A stretch of DNA of 64,000 bases, taken from positions 4,123,339 through 4,187,338 of the forward strand of contig CP128835.1 in assembly GCA_030388825.1 (NCBI GenBank), given 5' to 3'. This stretch comes from Rossellomorea sp. AcN35-11. Lineage in GTDB: Bacteria; Bacillota; Bacilli; Bacillales; Bacillaceae_B. This document shows positions 26,314-35,417 of the stretch, one piece after another (the first letter of the stretch is position 1; each line of letters begins with the position of its first letter). Made by a program: the position numbers and the translations under genes. Under the pieces are notes generated by a model. It was given only the letters and a program-made list of their open reading frames with translations. It searched no databases and was not told the origin of the DNA.

Positions 26314-27780
26314 CTATCCGATATTTCGATATTCCTCGGCGATTCTGACGCTTTTTTGCTGTGTGAAGGCGCTGATGACAACGACAATGAGGACGTTGCA
26401 GATTAATCCGATGATGCCGGCGTGTATATCAAAAGGTGTCGAGCCGGCTATCAATTGATAATAATAGTTGACGATTGTACCGACGATGAGACCGGTGATG
26501 ACAGCGGGACCTGTCACTCTTTTGGAATAGAGGGCACCGTAGACCCCGGGTGCAAATTGAACGATGGAACCATATGCACCCAGCAGCAGGGCAATGAGCC
26601 CCTGCCCTCCAAATACGGTAATAAAGTAAGCAAGCCCGCCTACTACAAACACCCCGATTCTCATCAGCAGCAGTGTCGTCCGGTCAGGAAGATCCGGCTT
26701 GACATTCTTGATCACCCCGTCCGTAAATTCAAGGGAGGCACTGTGGGTGATGGCATCTGCAGTCGACATAGCTGCAGCAAGCGCCCCTGCACCTACAAGC
26801 CCATACACCCAACCGGGCAGACTGAGGACCGTGGTGATCAAATAAGGGAGAATCTCATCAGGTGCCCCAATATCAGCGGGATTGACGATATTCACTGCGG
26901 AAAACCCGACAAATAACAGAGGAATAAGAAACAGGGCAAAGACAGGATAGACCAATACGGTTTTCTTGATCGTGCGTGCATTGGAGGCATAGGACTTTGA
27001 AAACAGGTGGGGCCACATCAAGAACCCAATCAGTGAAACAAGGATCGTGGTCGTATAAGCGGTACCCGACATGGTGGATCCTACCTGACCGATTTCAAAG
27101 AAGGCAGGGTTGTCCTGAACCAGATTCGTAAACATCCCCCCTACGCTGTCGTGCAGCTGATTCACAATGGCAAGTCCCACCACCCAGGAAATAACGATCA
27201 TCAAGATCCCCTGAAATACATCAGACCATGCAGCAGCCCGTAAACCACCCGTTGCCACATAGACGACGACGATCCCATACGCCAGGAGAGCTCCCAGCCA
27301 CAGGGGGATGCGCCCTTCTGTCATGATATTGAAGATGTAGGCCATCCCTTTCATCTGCGTGGCAAGATATTGAATGGAGGCGAATAGTGCAATGAATCCG
27401 ATTAATATCGGGAGAGTCTTCCCGCCATAGCGCTTTTTCATAAAGCCTGACACCGTGTAAATGTTGAATTTTCGTCCGATCTTCCCGATTTTCGGCCCAA
27501 TGATATACCATGGAAGAATGGCAAAAGCGGTATAAGTTAAAATATAAAGTGCAGGTGCCCCTTTTGAATAGGCCCATCCAGGTGCTCCGAGAAATGAAAA
27601 GGCACTGAATACAGCTCCTCCCATCAGGAACCACATGACAACTAACCCAAGTCCTCCCCCTGCAACGGTAAATTCATCTAACGAATTTTTATCATGACCC
27701 CTCCCGGCCATCACACCTACTACCAGTGCAATGACAAGGTAGCCGATCATCATGATCATCGCAATCTGCCAATCTGTCAT
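26314..27780 (-). CDS. Sodium:solute symporter (SSS family)
   Basis: This 488-residue protein of about 13 transmembrane helices belongs to the SSS/SLC5 family, as shown by EFTVAGGGLG near the N-terminus and the sodium-site region GALAAAMSTADA. It would import an organic substrate with Na+. It is the last gene of an operon with a DUF3311 membrane peptide (overlap TAATG) and two hydrolases. The substrate is probably a cyclic amide, ureide or N-acyl compound cleaved by those enzymes, which is inference from context. Confidence 0.88.
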   Translation of the reverse strand: MTDWQIAMIMMIGYLVIALVVGVMAGRGHDKNSLDEFTVAGGGLGLVVMWFLMGGAVFSAFSFLGAPGWAYSKGAPALYILTYTAFAILPWYIIGPKIGKIGRKFNIYTVSGFMKKRYGGKTLPILIGFIALFASIQYLATQMKGMAYIFNIMTEGRIPLWLGALLAYGIVVVYVATGGLRAAAWSDVFQGILMIVISWVVGLAIVNQLHDSVGGMFTNLVQDNPAFFEIGQVGSTMSGTAYTTTILVSLIGFLMWPHLFSKSYASNARTIKKTVLVYPVFALFLIPLLFVGFSAVNIVNPADIGAPDEILPYLITTVLSLPGWVYGLVGAGALAAAMSTADAITHSASLEFTDGVIKNVKPDLPDRTTLLLMRIGVFVVGGLAYFITVFGGQGLIALLLGAYGSIVQFAPGVYGALYSKRVTGPAVITGLIVGTIVNYYYQLIAGSTPFDIHAGIIGLICNVLIVVVISAFTQQKSVRIAEEYRNIG

Positions 27781-28001
27781 TACTTGACCTCCTCTTCATC
27801 TTTGTCCGGATCCATTCGATAGAGTACAAGAACAATCAAAAAGGTGATGACAATCCATGAAATCACCCAGAAGATCGAAAACGGCATACCGAGGATCATC
27901 GGGGTCGCCCTGTTCCCGATTGAAAACAATGGGAACACCAATAACAGAAACGGCAAAATCAAAGACAGGCAATAGATTTTGGTAAACGTACTCTTACTCA
28001 T
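27780..28001 (-). CDS. DUF3311 small membrane protein, symporter partner
   Basis: This 73-residue protein with two hydrophobic helices and an acidic tail (PDKDEEEVK) matches DUF3311. Members are usually encoded immediately before SSS symporters and are thought to be small accessory subunits. It overlaps the upstream amidohydrolase gene (ATGA) and the downstream symporter gene (TAATG), so the three are translationally coupled. Confidence 0.8.
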   Translation of the reverse strand: MSKSTFTKIYCLSLILPFLLLVFPLFSIGNRATPMILGMPFSIFWVISWIVITFLIVLVLYRMDPDKDEEEVK

Positions 28002-29608
28002 GAAACACCCTCCTTTTTTGTTGCGTATACCACTTTCCCGTCAACAATCGTTACGTCTACTTTTAAATCCCGTATTCGTTCAGGTTCACAAAGTAATATA
28101 GATTCATTCAATACGACAAGGTCGGCAAGCTTCCCGGCTTCTATACTTCCTTTCCATGATTCTTCAAAGCTGGCATAGGCACCATACCACGTATAAGCCT
28201 TAATGGCTTCCTGCAAGGTGATCCGCTGCCGGGCTCCCACCACTTCACCCGATTTACTCATACGGGTGAGGGCTGTGTAAATACCGTAGAGCGGATCTAG
28301 AGTGGTGATCGGGCTATCCGATCCGATGGCAAAAGGAATGCCGCTTTCGGCAAAACTCCTTAAAGGAAACATGATGTTCACCCGATCCCCATAATCTTTC
28401 CTATATCCGTCTCCGAATTCATAGAGAAAGGCTGGGTTTGGGATGGGAATGATTCCTAATCGATGTATGTCCTTGATGAGATCCGGCGGGGTCATTCCCG
28501 AATGTTCAATGCGATGGCGATGATCGTCTCTCGGATGTTGTTCCAATGCAGCCCTGACCGCTTCGATCATCATTTCCACGGCTTTGTCACCCATGGCATG
28601 GGCGGTGATCTGCCATCCTGCTTTGTGGGCTTTTCCAAGGGATTCATTTAACCCTTCCTGGTCTAAATATAAAATGCCGGAGTCAACAGGGTTGCTCGTA
28701 TAGGGTTCCCTCGTCTTTGCCGTCGGACCGCTGCTGCTTCCATCGATAAAGACCTTTGCCGGTCCGATCCTCATCCACTCATCTCCGAGCCCTGAAACCA
28801 TTCCGCTTTGAACCCCTTTCTCCACCATCCCAGGTGAATCATGGAGAGATCCGTAAAGGGCATATACTCTCTGCTTTATCCGCTTCTCTTTAACAGCTTT
28901 TTGAAGGAAGCGTATATGCTCCGGCCCATACCCGCCCGCATCGTGGACACTCGTGATGCCTTTCTCCAAATAGTCCATGGAAGCGAGAGTCAAACCTTCC
29001 TGTACTTCCTCTGCCGAATAGTGGGCTAAAAGAAACATCTCCATGTGGGCCGCTTCAAACAGAAGTCCTGTCAATTCACCATTCTCCCGGCCAAACTTCC
29101 CTCCATCCGGATCTTTGGTGTCTGAATGGATGCCGGCAAGATCCAGTGCACTCGTGTTGACACAGGAGATATGCCCGCATGTGCGGACAACGATGATGGG
29201 ATGCTCGGTGGAAACCTGATCCAAGTCCCACCTTGAGAGATGCCGTCCCTCATCAAGACTGTTCTGGTTATATCCCCATCCCCTTATCCATTCTCCTTTT
29301 GGGGTACTCTCCGCTTTCTCCTTCAAATTCCCGAGTAGTTCTGTTATGCTTCTTGCTTCTTTTCCATTCACACCGAGCTTATTGGTACCGTAGAGCTCAA
29401 GATGTGCATGGGCGTCAATGAAGCCGGGCAGAATACTTTTCCCCTCAAGGTCAATCACCTGCGTGTCTTCACCAGCATACCGTACTATTTCCTCATTCGT
29501 ACCAACCGCCAGAATGGTATTCCCCAGAATGGCCACCGCTTCTTTCACCGCGAATTCAGAATCAACCGTAACCACTTCTCCATTCATCAGGAGCATTGTC
29601 GCCTGCAA
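27998..29608 (-). CDS. YtcJ-like metal-dependent amidohydrolase
   Basis: This 536-residue amidohydrolase of the Amidohydrolase_3/YtcJ group has LPGFIDAHAHLELYG, the first metal motif HxH, at about residues 60-73. Further ligands lie in ITAHAMGDKAVE and HRIEHSGM, and the late Asp in FAIGSDSPI. It hydrolyses an amide or related bond with Zn-type metals in the cytoplasm. The TTG start at 29608 has GGAGG seven bases upstream. It lies in an operon between the M20 hydrolase and the symporter pair. The substrate is unknown. Confidence 0.87.
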   Translation of the reverse strand: MQATMLLMNGEVVTVDSEFAVKEAVAILGNTILAVGTNEEIVRYAGEDTQVIDLEGKSILPGFIDAHAHLELYGTNKLGVNGKEARSITELLGNLKEKAESTPKGEWIRGWGYNQNSLDEGRHLSRWDLDQVSTEHPIIVVRTCGHISCVNTSALDLAGIHSDTKDPDGGKFGRENGELTGLLFEAAHMEMFLLAHYSAEEVQEGLTLASMDYLEKGITSVHDAGGYGPEHIRFLQKAVKEKRIKQRVYALYGSLHDSPGMVEKGVQSGMVSGLGDEWMRIGPAKVFIDGSSSGPTAKTREPYTSNPVDSGILYLDQEGLNESLGKAHKAGWQITAHAMGDKAVEMMIEAVRAALEQHPRDDHRHRIEHSGMTPPDLIKDIHRLGIIPIPNPAFLYEFGDGYRKDYGDRVNIMFPLRSFAESGIPFAIGSDSPITTLDPLYGIYTALTRMSKSGEVVGARQRITLQEAIKAYTWYGAYASFEESWKGSIEAGKLADLVVLNESILLCEPERIRDLKVDVTIVDGKVVYATKKEGVS

Positions 29609-29656
29609 ACCCTCACCTCCATTTATGTAAGGAGGGACCTGCCCTCCACTGCTTGA

Positions 29657-30943
29657 TCACTTATCCTGTACTACAGCTGAAACGTCATTGGTATCAAGCG
29701 ACCTCTCATGCCCCTGACAGATCCGCAATGCGGTAGCGTACAGAAGCTCCACGCCTTTATGGATATCGTCCATTTCTGCAAACTCCAGCGGATTATGACT
29801 GATGCCTTTTTCACAGCGGACGAAGATCATCCCGTAATCGCTTATATACGACATGAAGAGGGCATCATGAAACGGGCCGCTCATCAAAGTCGGCGAGTCG
29901 AGTCCCAGCTTCCCGTCTTCCTCTTTCATGATGGACTTGATCCAGTCGGCGCAATATCTTGGTTCACTGCGGGTATCCTCTTTGATCTCGTATGACAGGT
30001 TGTACAGAGAGGAGGTGTCTTCTATGATTTGATAGAGTTTGTCTTCAAGCGTTGTACGGGCTTCAAGGTCGATGTCGCGAAGGTCGACCGTAAACTCTAC
30101 TTTTTCAGCGATGATATTTCTCGAATTCGGGAATACCTGCATGCTCCCTACTGTTCCTACAGTGGTGTCAGTTCCTTCTCTTTTGACCAGCTCATCGAAT
30201 TTCCGGATGATTTCTGAAGCCCCGACAAGGACATCCTGCCTCATGTTCATCGGTACGGATCCTGCATGACCGGCGAATCCTTTGAGGGTGACCGTCAGCC
30301 AGATCGGACCCGAAATGCCAGACACGATTCCAACGGGTTTTCCTTTGTTCTCAAGGACAGGTCCCTGTTCAATATGGAGCTCAAGAAACGCGGCGATATC
30401 CCCTTTTTTGTATACGGGACTTTCCGTGATATCCGGTTGTACCCCGAATTCCTTCAACGCTTCCCTTCTCGTCACACCCTGCTTGTCTTTCCGTTCAAGC
30501 TCACCATCCTCAAGCATCCCGGCGAGGGCCCTGACGCCGAACACCCCTTTATTGAACCGGCTGCCTTCTTCATCGGAGAAACAAATCACTTCAATGGTCC
30601 GGTCCGGCACGATCCCTTTGTCCTTGAAGCTATGGACGACTTCGATGGCTCCGAGGGCCCCTGCGGTACCGTCGAACCTTCCCCCATATGGCTGGGAATC
30701 AATGTGGGATCCGAGGATAAGGATCGGCTTATCTGGGTCAGTCCCTTCCATCCTACCGATCAGGTTCCCGAATCCATCAATCTTTGCTGTTAACCCGGCA
30801 TCCTCCATCCAGCTTTTCACCACATCCACGGCCTTTCGGTCTTCCTTCGAATGAGCCAGGCGGCAAACGCCCGTCTCCCCGATCTTTCCAATTTCAGCAA
30901 GCTCCTCAAGATGCCTCTTTAATCGATCTCCATTGATTACCAT
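29657..30943 (-). CDS. M20-family Zn hydrolase (allantoate/N-carbamoyl amino acid amidohydrolase type)
   Basis: This 428-residue di-metal amidohydrolase has metal ligands in LGSHIDSQPYGGRFDG, the catalytic EE in CFSDEEGSRF, LELHIEQGP, and the bridging-domain segment GFAGHAGSVPM. The family opens ureides or N-carbamoyl amino acids in purine and pyrimidine breakdown. It is the first gene of the operon with the amidohydrolase, DUF3311 and symporter genes. A palindromic candidate operator lies about 70 bp upstream. The exact substrate cannot be decided here. Confidence 0.85.
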   Translation of the reverse strand: MVINGDRLKRHLEELAEIGKIGETGVCRLAHSKEDRKAVDVVKSWMEDAGLTAKIDGFGNLIGRMEGTDPDKPILILGSHIDSQPYGGRFDGTAGALGAIEVVHSFKDKGIVPDRTIEVICFSDEEGSRFNKGVFGVRALAGMLEDGELERKDKQGVTRREALKEFGVQPDITESPVYKKGDIAAFLELHIEQGPVLENKGKPVGIVSGISGPIWLTVTLKGFAGHAGSVPMNMRQDVLVGASEIIRKFDELVKREGTDTTVGTVGSMQVFPNSRNIIAEKVEFTVDLRDIDLEARTTLEDKLYQIIEDTSSLYNLSYEIKEDTRSEPRYCADWIKSIMKEEDGKLGLDSPTLMSGPFHDALFMSYISDYGMIFVRCEKGISHNPLEFAEMDDIHKGVELLYATALRICQGHERSLDTNDVSAVVQDK

Positions 30944-31216
30944 CGAACCACCCTTTTCTCCATTGTTTATGAAACTTATAGATAAGTGTATTTTGAAAAA
31001 GCTTGTTTATCATTAGACAAACTGTCTACAAAACAACATGGGAATCAGACATTTCGGTAAAAAGAAAGAAATTTCAGAAAAATAAAAAGAGACCCTTCTC
31101 CATGAACTCCCTGACACGATCCCCCTTTCAACATGAACAGGCCTGCTATGACTAGGTTCTAGATGATTTTCACAGAATCCTCCTCCATTTCCGAAAATGA
31201 AGCGATTGACACAGGA
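30944..31216. other. Upstream region of the hydrolase/symporter operon
   Basis: AT-rich, no ORF. It contains the TAGACA-AAC-TGTCTA palindrome at 31014-31028. No unambiguous SigA promoter could be chosen on the minus strand. Confidence 0.45.
31014..31028. promoter_or_regulatory. Candidate operator palindrome of the hydrolase/symporter operon
   Basis: TAGACA and TGTCTA form a perfect 6-3-6 dyad, about 70 bp before the operon's first start codon. The position suits a repressor or activator site. No regulator gene is adjacent. Confidence 0.45.
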
Positions 31217-31266
31217 GAAAAAGAGGGACGGACCTTATGATGAAATCATAAAGTCCGTCCCTCTTT
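31217..31266 (-). repeat. REP-like inverted pair
   Basis: AAAGAGGGACGGAC pairs with GTCCGTCCCTCTTT (14 bp) around a mismatch and an inner TTATGAT/ATCATAA stem. One arm has AAGTCC in place of AGGTCC. A T-rich tract follows on the minus strand, so it may end the 31418-35193 operon. Confidence 0.82.
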
Positions 31267-31417
31267 ATGGAAGAGATCATGTGCCGGATGAGAAAGATTG
31301 TTTTCCTTTAAGGAACCAACCTTTGTGCCGCCTTCCCAAAGACCGACGGCTTCAAAGCTGATGGAGTCCTTATAGTATCCTACATCTATCATGTTTTTTT
31401 CCATGATAGATTCACTT
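31267..31417. other. Intergenic stretch with a second hairpin
   Basis: ATCTATCATG/CATGATAGAT (31384-31411) forms a 10-bp hairpin with a T-rich loop just after the small membrane protein gene. It has no T tract and its function is unclear. Confidence 0.35.
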
Positions 31418-31660
31418 TTAATTGCTTGTTACTTTTTTTTCCGCAATCAAGTCCTCGAGACGTTCTTTTTGAGAGATCAGATCTTCAATCGATAAGTCCT
31501 GTCTGTAGGAAGGCTGCATGGATTGTAAGCCGGTTGAGATGGGATTATGCTGGATCAACTGTGACAGCTGTCCCTGATTTTGTTCGTAAAGACGATATCC
31601 TACTGCTCCCACCACTGTTCCTGAAACGAATCCCATAAGAAAATCTTTGTTCACTACCAT
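31418..31660 (-). CDS. Small membrane-anchored protein of the HMA_2/P-type ATPase operon
   Basis: This 80-residue protein has one N-terminal glycine-rich transmembrane segment (FLMGFVSGTVVGAVGYRLY), a polar middle and a charged C-terminal helix (ISQKERLEDLIAEKK). AGGGGG lies seven bases before the ATG. It is the last gene of the operon, 22 bp after the HMA_2-like protein. I do not recognise its family. Confidence 0.65.
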   Translation of the reverse strand: MVVNKDFLMGFVSGTVVGAVGYRLYEQNQGQLSQLIQHNPISTGLQSMQPSYRQDLSIEDLISQKERLEDLIAEKKVTSN

Positions 31661-31682
31661 GTTTAAGTCCCCCTAGATTTTA

Positions 31683-32258
31683 TTATAATAAAAGCGCTTT
31701 GCTCTTATTTGCATCATTGAATAATTCGACCATATTGACTGCCCACGTTAAGGTGGCGACATGAAGGATGTTACCGGCACCCAGAGAAAGCATGCTCACA
31801 ATACCCGTAATCACATCCGGATGCCTCAGCTTGTTCTGGCCATGAGATAGGACGGTATAGGCTGTCGAGATCATAACTGAATAATCTAATACACCCGGTA
31901 TCTTCCCTGACGACTTTCTTAAGTAAGCCAGGAGAATCAGGAATCCCGTTACTAAGGACCTCAGTAAATCCTTCCTTAGGGCAGGAGTCATATTGACCAT
32001 GATATGATCGAGTGGATCAAACCTCGTTTGCTTAAAAAACAGGCTGATGAACCGAAGTATGACATGTTTGTCTATGATCGCTTGATCATAGGATATCACC
32101 ATGGACTGGATGATTGGCTCGATTCTCACCATTAGAATCCCTTTGATTGAGGAAAACATATGCTTGATTTGTTCATAATCCTTTTTGTCATGAAGGGCCG
32201 GTATGATCAGGCGGAGTCGACCAGGTATGTCGTGGATGATGTTAAAGGTTCCTGCCAT
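31683..32258 (-). CDS. PGRLRL (HMA_2-like) membrane protein
   Basis: This 191-residue protein has an N-terminal HMA_2-like ferredoxin-fold domain beginning HDIPGRLRLIIPA (about residues 8-85), then a hydrophobic C-terminal half with two or three transmembrane helices. No Cys-x-x-Cys metal motif is present. AAGGAGGAG lies upstream of the ATG, and the start overlaps the P-type ATPase gene by 52 bp. It probably works with that ATPase, which is inference. Confidence 0.72.
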   Translation of the reverse strand: MAGTFNIIHDIPGRLRLIIPALHDKKDYEQIKHMFSSIKGILMVRIEPIIQSMVISYDQAIIDKHVILRFISLFFKQTRFDPLDHIMVNMTPALRKDLLRSLVTGFLILLAYLRKSSGKIPGVLDYSVMISTAYTVLSHGQNKLRHPDVITGIVSMLSLGAGNILHVATLTWAVNMVELFNDANKSKALLL

Positions 32259-34336
32259 TGAACTCGCTCCTCCTTCAAGAGTAATGTCGTACTATTCAGT
32301 AATACGCCGATGGTGGCCGCATTATGAATCGCAGCCCCGACGATGGGTGCAATCACCCCGAATGCACCGAGCATGATCGCCACACTGTTGACTGCAATCG
32401 TAATCGTGAAATTCTGTTGAATCTTGGTCATCGTTTTCTTCGATAACTGAACGGCATCGGAAAGGATCAATGGATTGTCGGAGGTGATGACAACGTCACT
32501 TGCTTCGACGGCAATATCAGTCCGCTTCCCACCCATGGTGACCCCGACGTCGGCAAAGGCGAGTGCCGGGGCATCATTGATCCCGTCCCCTACCATCATC
32601 ACGCGATTTCCGGACCTTTTGAGTTCTTCAACATACTTTGCTTTTTCATGGGGGAGGACCTCAGAATAGTAAGCATCCAATTGAAGTTCCTGATACACGT
32701 CCTGGGCGACTTGTTGATTGTCTCCTGTAATCATGAGGACTTCATCGATGCCAGATCTTCTCAGTTGATTGATGGTCCGTTTCATCCCATTTCTGATCCT
32801 GTCTTCTATGATGATGACACCTGCCACCTTCCCGTCTAAAGCAACCATGACGGCATTTCCAGACTGGGACAGCTTATGGACGAACTTGAGGCCTCTTATA
32901 TCCACCCCTTCTTTTAGGAGAAGCTTCTTATTCCCGACTAAAACCTTTTTATCCCCGACCCGTGCTTTCACCCCGTGTCCGACCATTTGTTCCATCTGTT
33001 CGTGGTCATGATCAGGAAGATCAAGCTTCCATTCCCTGGCCAGATTCAACATGGCCTCCGCGATTGGGTGAGAGGAATGCTCTTCGGCGGACGCAACGTA
33101 CATGAGAATCTCTTTTTCCATATAGCCGTTATAGGGGATGATTTGTTTAACGACAGGCTTACCTTGGGTCAGGGTTCCCGTTTTATCAAGGATCACAGTG
33201 TCAATGGTTGAAAGCTTCTGAACGTACTCCCCGCCTTTAATAAGAGCACCGTTCCGAGCCGATTTCCCGATGGATGCCGAGATGGCGGCAGCGGTGGACA
33301 GTTTGATCCCGCAGACATAATCGATGACAAGCATGTTCAATACCCGGTCCCAGCTCCTTGTGGCGGCGAAAATAAAGCCAGCCAGTAAAAAGGACACGGG
33401 AACGAGACGCTCGGAAAGCTCATCGGCATAAGATTGAATTGGGGCTTTCTTCTGTTGTGCATCTTCTATTAATTGAACGATCTTCGAGACCGCTGTCTCT
33501 TCCCCTATCTTCTCCACTTTGACCCTGATGTTTCCCGACCTGACAATCGTTCCGGCATACACATTCTGATTGTGTTGGATTTCCTTCGGATAAAATTCCC
33601 CTGTAATGGAAGATTCATCAATGCTTGCCGATCCATTCAGGACAAGTCCATCTGCACAAACCTTTTCCCCTTCAAAGACCATGATTTCATCTCCCGGACC
33701 AATATCCTGGATGGAAACTCTTCTTTCATTTCCTTGCCGGTCAACTTTCCACACATAAGGAACATCCAGATTCATCATGTCCCTGACGTAACGGCTCGTT
33801 CGTTTAGCCGTCATTTCCGTGATCATCTCACTTAACGTAGACATGAACAGGATCACCAGTGCAGACCTGGGATTCCCTTTCAGTAAAGAAGCAAAAATGG
33901 CTGCCGTACTTAATGTATCTGCATTGGGCTTCTTTCCCTCCTTGAATCCCTTCGTCCCATTGGCGATGATGTGCCGGGAAGCATATATGCTCATCAAGGC
34001 ACCCGGACGAATCAGCTGCTTTATTCCAAGCAGACCCTTGGCCGGGAACAAAACATCCACCAAAAGGGCGGCCCCGCTCACAGCAAGTTCCTTCTTATGA
34101 TTGATTTCCTTTTCAATTGATACAGACATTCTCTTTTTAACGGTATGGATTAATTGACTGGGTGAAATCGCAGCTTCGTGATGGATGAGGATCGATCGGG
34201 TTTCAGCTGTATAAATGGCGGAATACACACCGGGCACTGAACGAAAACAGGCTTCAATGATCTTTGGATGACTGTCAGTATGAAAGAGAAGACGAGTTCT
34301 ACCTGGGATCGCGTGTAGAATCCGGATCTTATTCAC
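32207..34336 (-). CDS. P1B-type ATPase with PGRTRL N-terminal domain and atypical TM motif
   Basis: This 709-residue transporting ATPase has all catalytic motifs: SITGEFYP, the phosphorylated Asp in DKTGTLTQG, the HP motif in EHSSHPIAEAM, and GDGINDAPALAFADVG. The N-terminal 75 residues are an HMA_2-like domain with HAIPGRTRLLF and lack CxxC. The transmembrane motif that is CPC in copper and zinc pumps reads DYVCGIKLSTAAA here, so only one Cys remains and the ion is unknown. The GTG start at 34336 overlaps the stop of the previous gene by one base. It is the core of the PGRxRL operon. Confidence 0.88.
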   Translation of the reverse strand: MNKIRILHAIPGRTRLLFHTDSHPKIIEACFRSVPGVYSAIYTAETRSILIHHEAAISPSQLIHTVKKRMSVSIEKEINHKKELAVSGAALLVDVLFPAKGLLGIKQLIRPGALMSIYASRHIIANGTKGFKEGKKPNADTLSTAAIFASLLKGNPRSALVILFMSTLSEMITEMTAKRTSRYVRDMMNLDVPYVWKVDRQGNERRVSIQDIGPGDEIMVFEGEKVCADGLVLNGSASIDESSITGEFYPKEIQHNQNVYAGTIVRSGNIRVKVEKIGEETAVSKIVQLIEDAQQKKAPIQSYADELSERLVPVSFLLAGFIFAATRSWDRVLNMLVIDYVCGIKLSTAAAISASIGKSARNGALIKGGEYVQKLSTIDTVILDKTGTLTQGKPVVKQIIPYNGYMEKEILMYVASAEEHSSHPIAEAMLNLAREWKLDLPDHDHEQMEQMVGHGVKARVGDKKVLVGNKKLLLKEGVDIRGLKFVHKLSQSGNAVMVALDGKVAGVIIIEDRIRNGMKRTINQLRRSGIDEVLMITGDNQQVAQDVYQELQLDAYYSEVLPHEKAKYVEELKRSGNRVMMVGDGINDAPALAFADVGVTMGGKRTDIAVEASDVVITSDNPLILSDAVQLSKKTMTKIQQNFTITIAVNSVAIMLGAFGVIAPIVGAAIHNAATIGVLLNSTTLLLKEERVQWQEPLTSSTTYLVDSA

Positions 34337-34867
34337 TACCTGTCACCGCCTTCCTTTGTAATGAGAGTGTACGCCCAGTAAAGGAGGCTGCTCGCGAAAG
34401 CCGGATTGGCTGCAAACCCTGTAGCCCCTTTGAATAGAAGCCATGCAACCAGCAAGGATTCAACGTCTGCTTTCCCCCCCTGTTTGTTTTTTGATGAGGT
34501 GGTCAACTGTATGGACCCCTTTTTTCATCGTTTTCTTCATCTTTGAATCCATTTCGGCATAGGTCTGAGTAGAAATGTGAACAGCGAATTGTACAATTTC
34601 ATCGAATTGTTCGGGAGTCAGGTGACTGCTGTGAAATTCCATCAACAGGCTCCCGGTGATTCCCGAGGCTTTTACTGTTTTCACAAGGGGAAGGAAGCGA
34701 ATATGCTCTTCCAATGCATGAGCAATCTTCTCTTCCTTCCAATGATTGCTCTGTAAGCGGACACGACCAGGCATGGCATGAACCACCTGGACCTTTTGAT
34801 CTTTCAGTCTCTTCATGATGCTTGGTGCCAGAATCGATGCACCCAAGCCGACCAAGGTTTGGATCAT
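34336..34867 (-). pseudogene. PGRVRL (HMA_2-like) protein, frameshifted near the C-terminus
   Basis: It starts MIQTLVGLGASILAPSIM with a hydrophobic stretch, then HAMPGRVRLQSNH opens an HMA_2-like domain. A run of seven C at 34474-34480 (G on the coding strand) truncates it at 135 residues. With six, translation continues as GGKADVESLLVAWLLFKGAT and ends ITKEGGDR at a TAG overlapping the ATPase GTG by one base. The repaired length of 176 residues adds a hydrophobic segment. The neat operon overlap is strong evidence that the longer frame is real. The ATG overlaps the previous stop (ATGA). Confidence 0.75.
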
Positions 34868-35193
34868 AACTGCGCCACTTCTCTCGCAATGACGTCATTA
34901 TGTACCCGTTGAACCGTTTGGATCCATTCTTCAATCTGCTCCTCATTGACATCGGCATTCGTCTTGTATTCTACTAAAATAGTTCCTGTTTCAGACGTGT
35001 GCCGGACGGATTGAATATGTTGCTCTAATTGTAAAATAGGCAGGAGTGAAGCAACGATCTTCGAATTCCCTTCCCAGTAAGGCGAAGACAACCGTACCCG
35101 GCCGGGGATAAAATGCATGACCTTGATTTGATAACGGGAAAGCATCTTTTCTATACGTCTGAGAAAAAATGCTTGTTTCACTTTTGTCAGCAT
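34864..35193 (-). CDS. PGRVRL (HMA_2-like) small protein
   Basis: This 109-residue protein has a basic N-terminus and an HMA_2-like fold with HFIPGRVRLSSPY at about residues 27-39, followed by alternating strands and helices. No transmembrane helix and no metal-binding cysteines are seen. RBS AAAGGAG lies seven bases before the ATG. It is the first gene of the operon and is coupled (ATGA) to the next. No SigA promoter stands out; TTGTAA and TATATT with an 18-bp gap lie upstream but are weak. Confidence 0.72.
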   Translation of the reverse strand: MLTKVKQAFFLRRIEKMLSRYQIKVMHFIPGRVRLSSPYWEGNSKIVASLLPILQLEQHIQSVRHTSETGTILVEYKTNADVNEEQIEEWIQTVQRVHNDVIAREVAQL

Positions 35194-35315
35194 AACAGGC
35201 TCCTTTACAGAAAATTTGCATTATTAAATAATATACTGGTTTTTGGGATTATATTACAAGCTAAGTTTTTCCTGATTTTTCGTGTTTTTTCGTAGGATTT
35301 TGGAAGTGGGCATGG

Positions 35316-35344
35316 AAAAAAGACCTCAGATCTGTCCGAGGTCT
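35316..35344 (-). terminator. Terminator of the NAD-dependent dehydrogenase gene
   Basis: A 7-bp stem AGACCTC/GAGGTCT is followed by TTTTTT on the minus strand, about 75 bp after the stop codon. Confidence 0.75.
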
Positions 35345-35417
35345 CTTTGTCTGGTGTAGTCAGTTTAATGTGACACTTCTCTTTTACATGATTCTTCATG
35401 GCTATTGATTTATTTCA

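Noticed and set aside
11232..31374. 16-bp sequence GCTGATGGAGTCCTTA present near 11232 and near 31359
   Set aside because: About one such pair is expected by chance in 64 kb on both strands; no further similarity extends from it.
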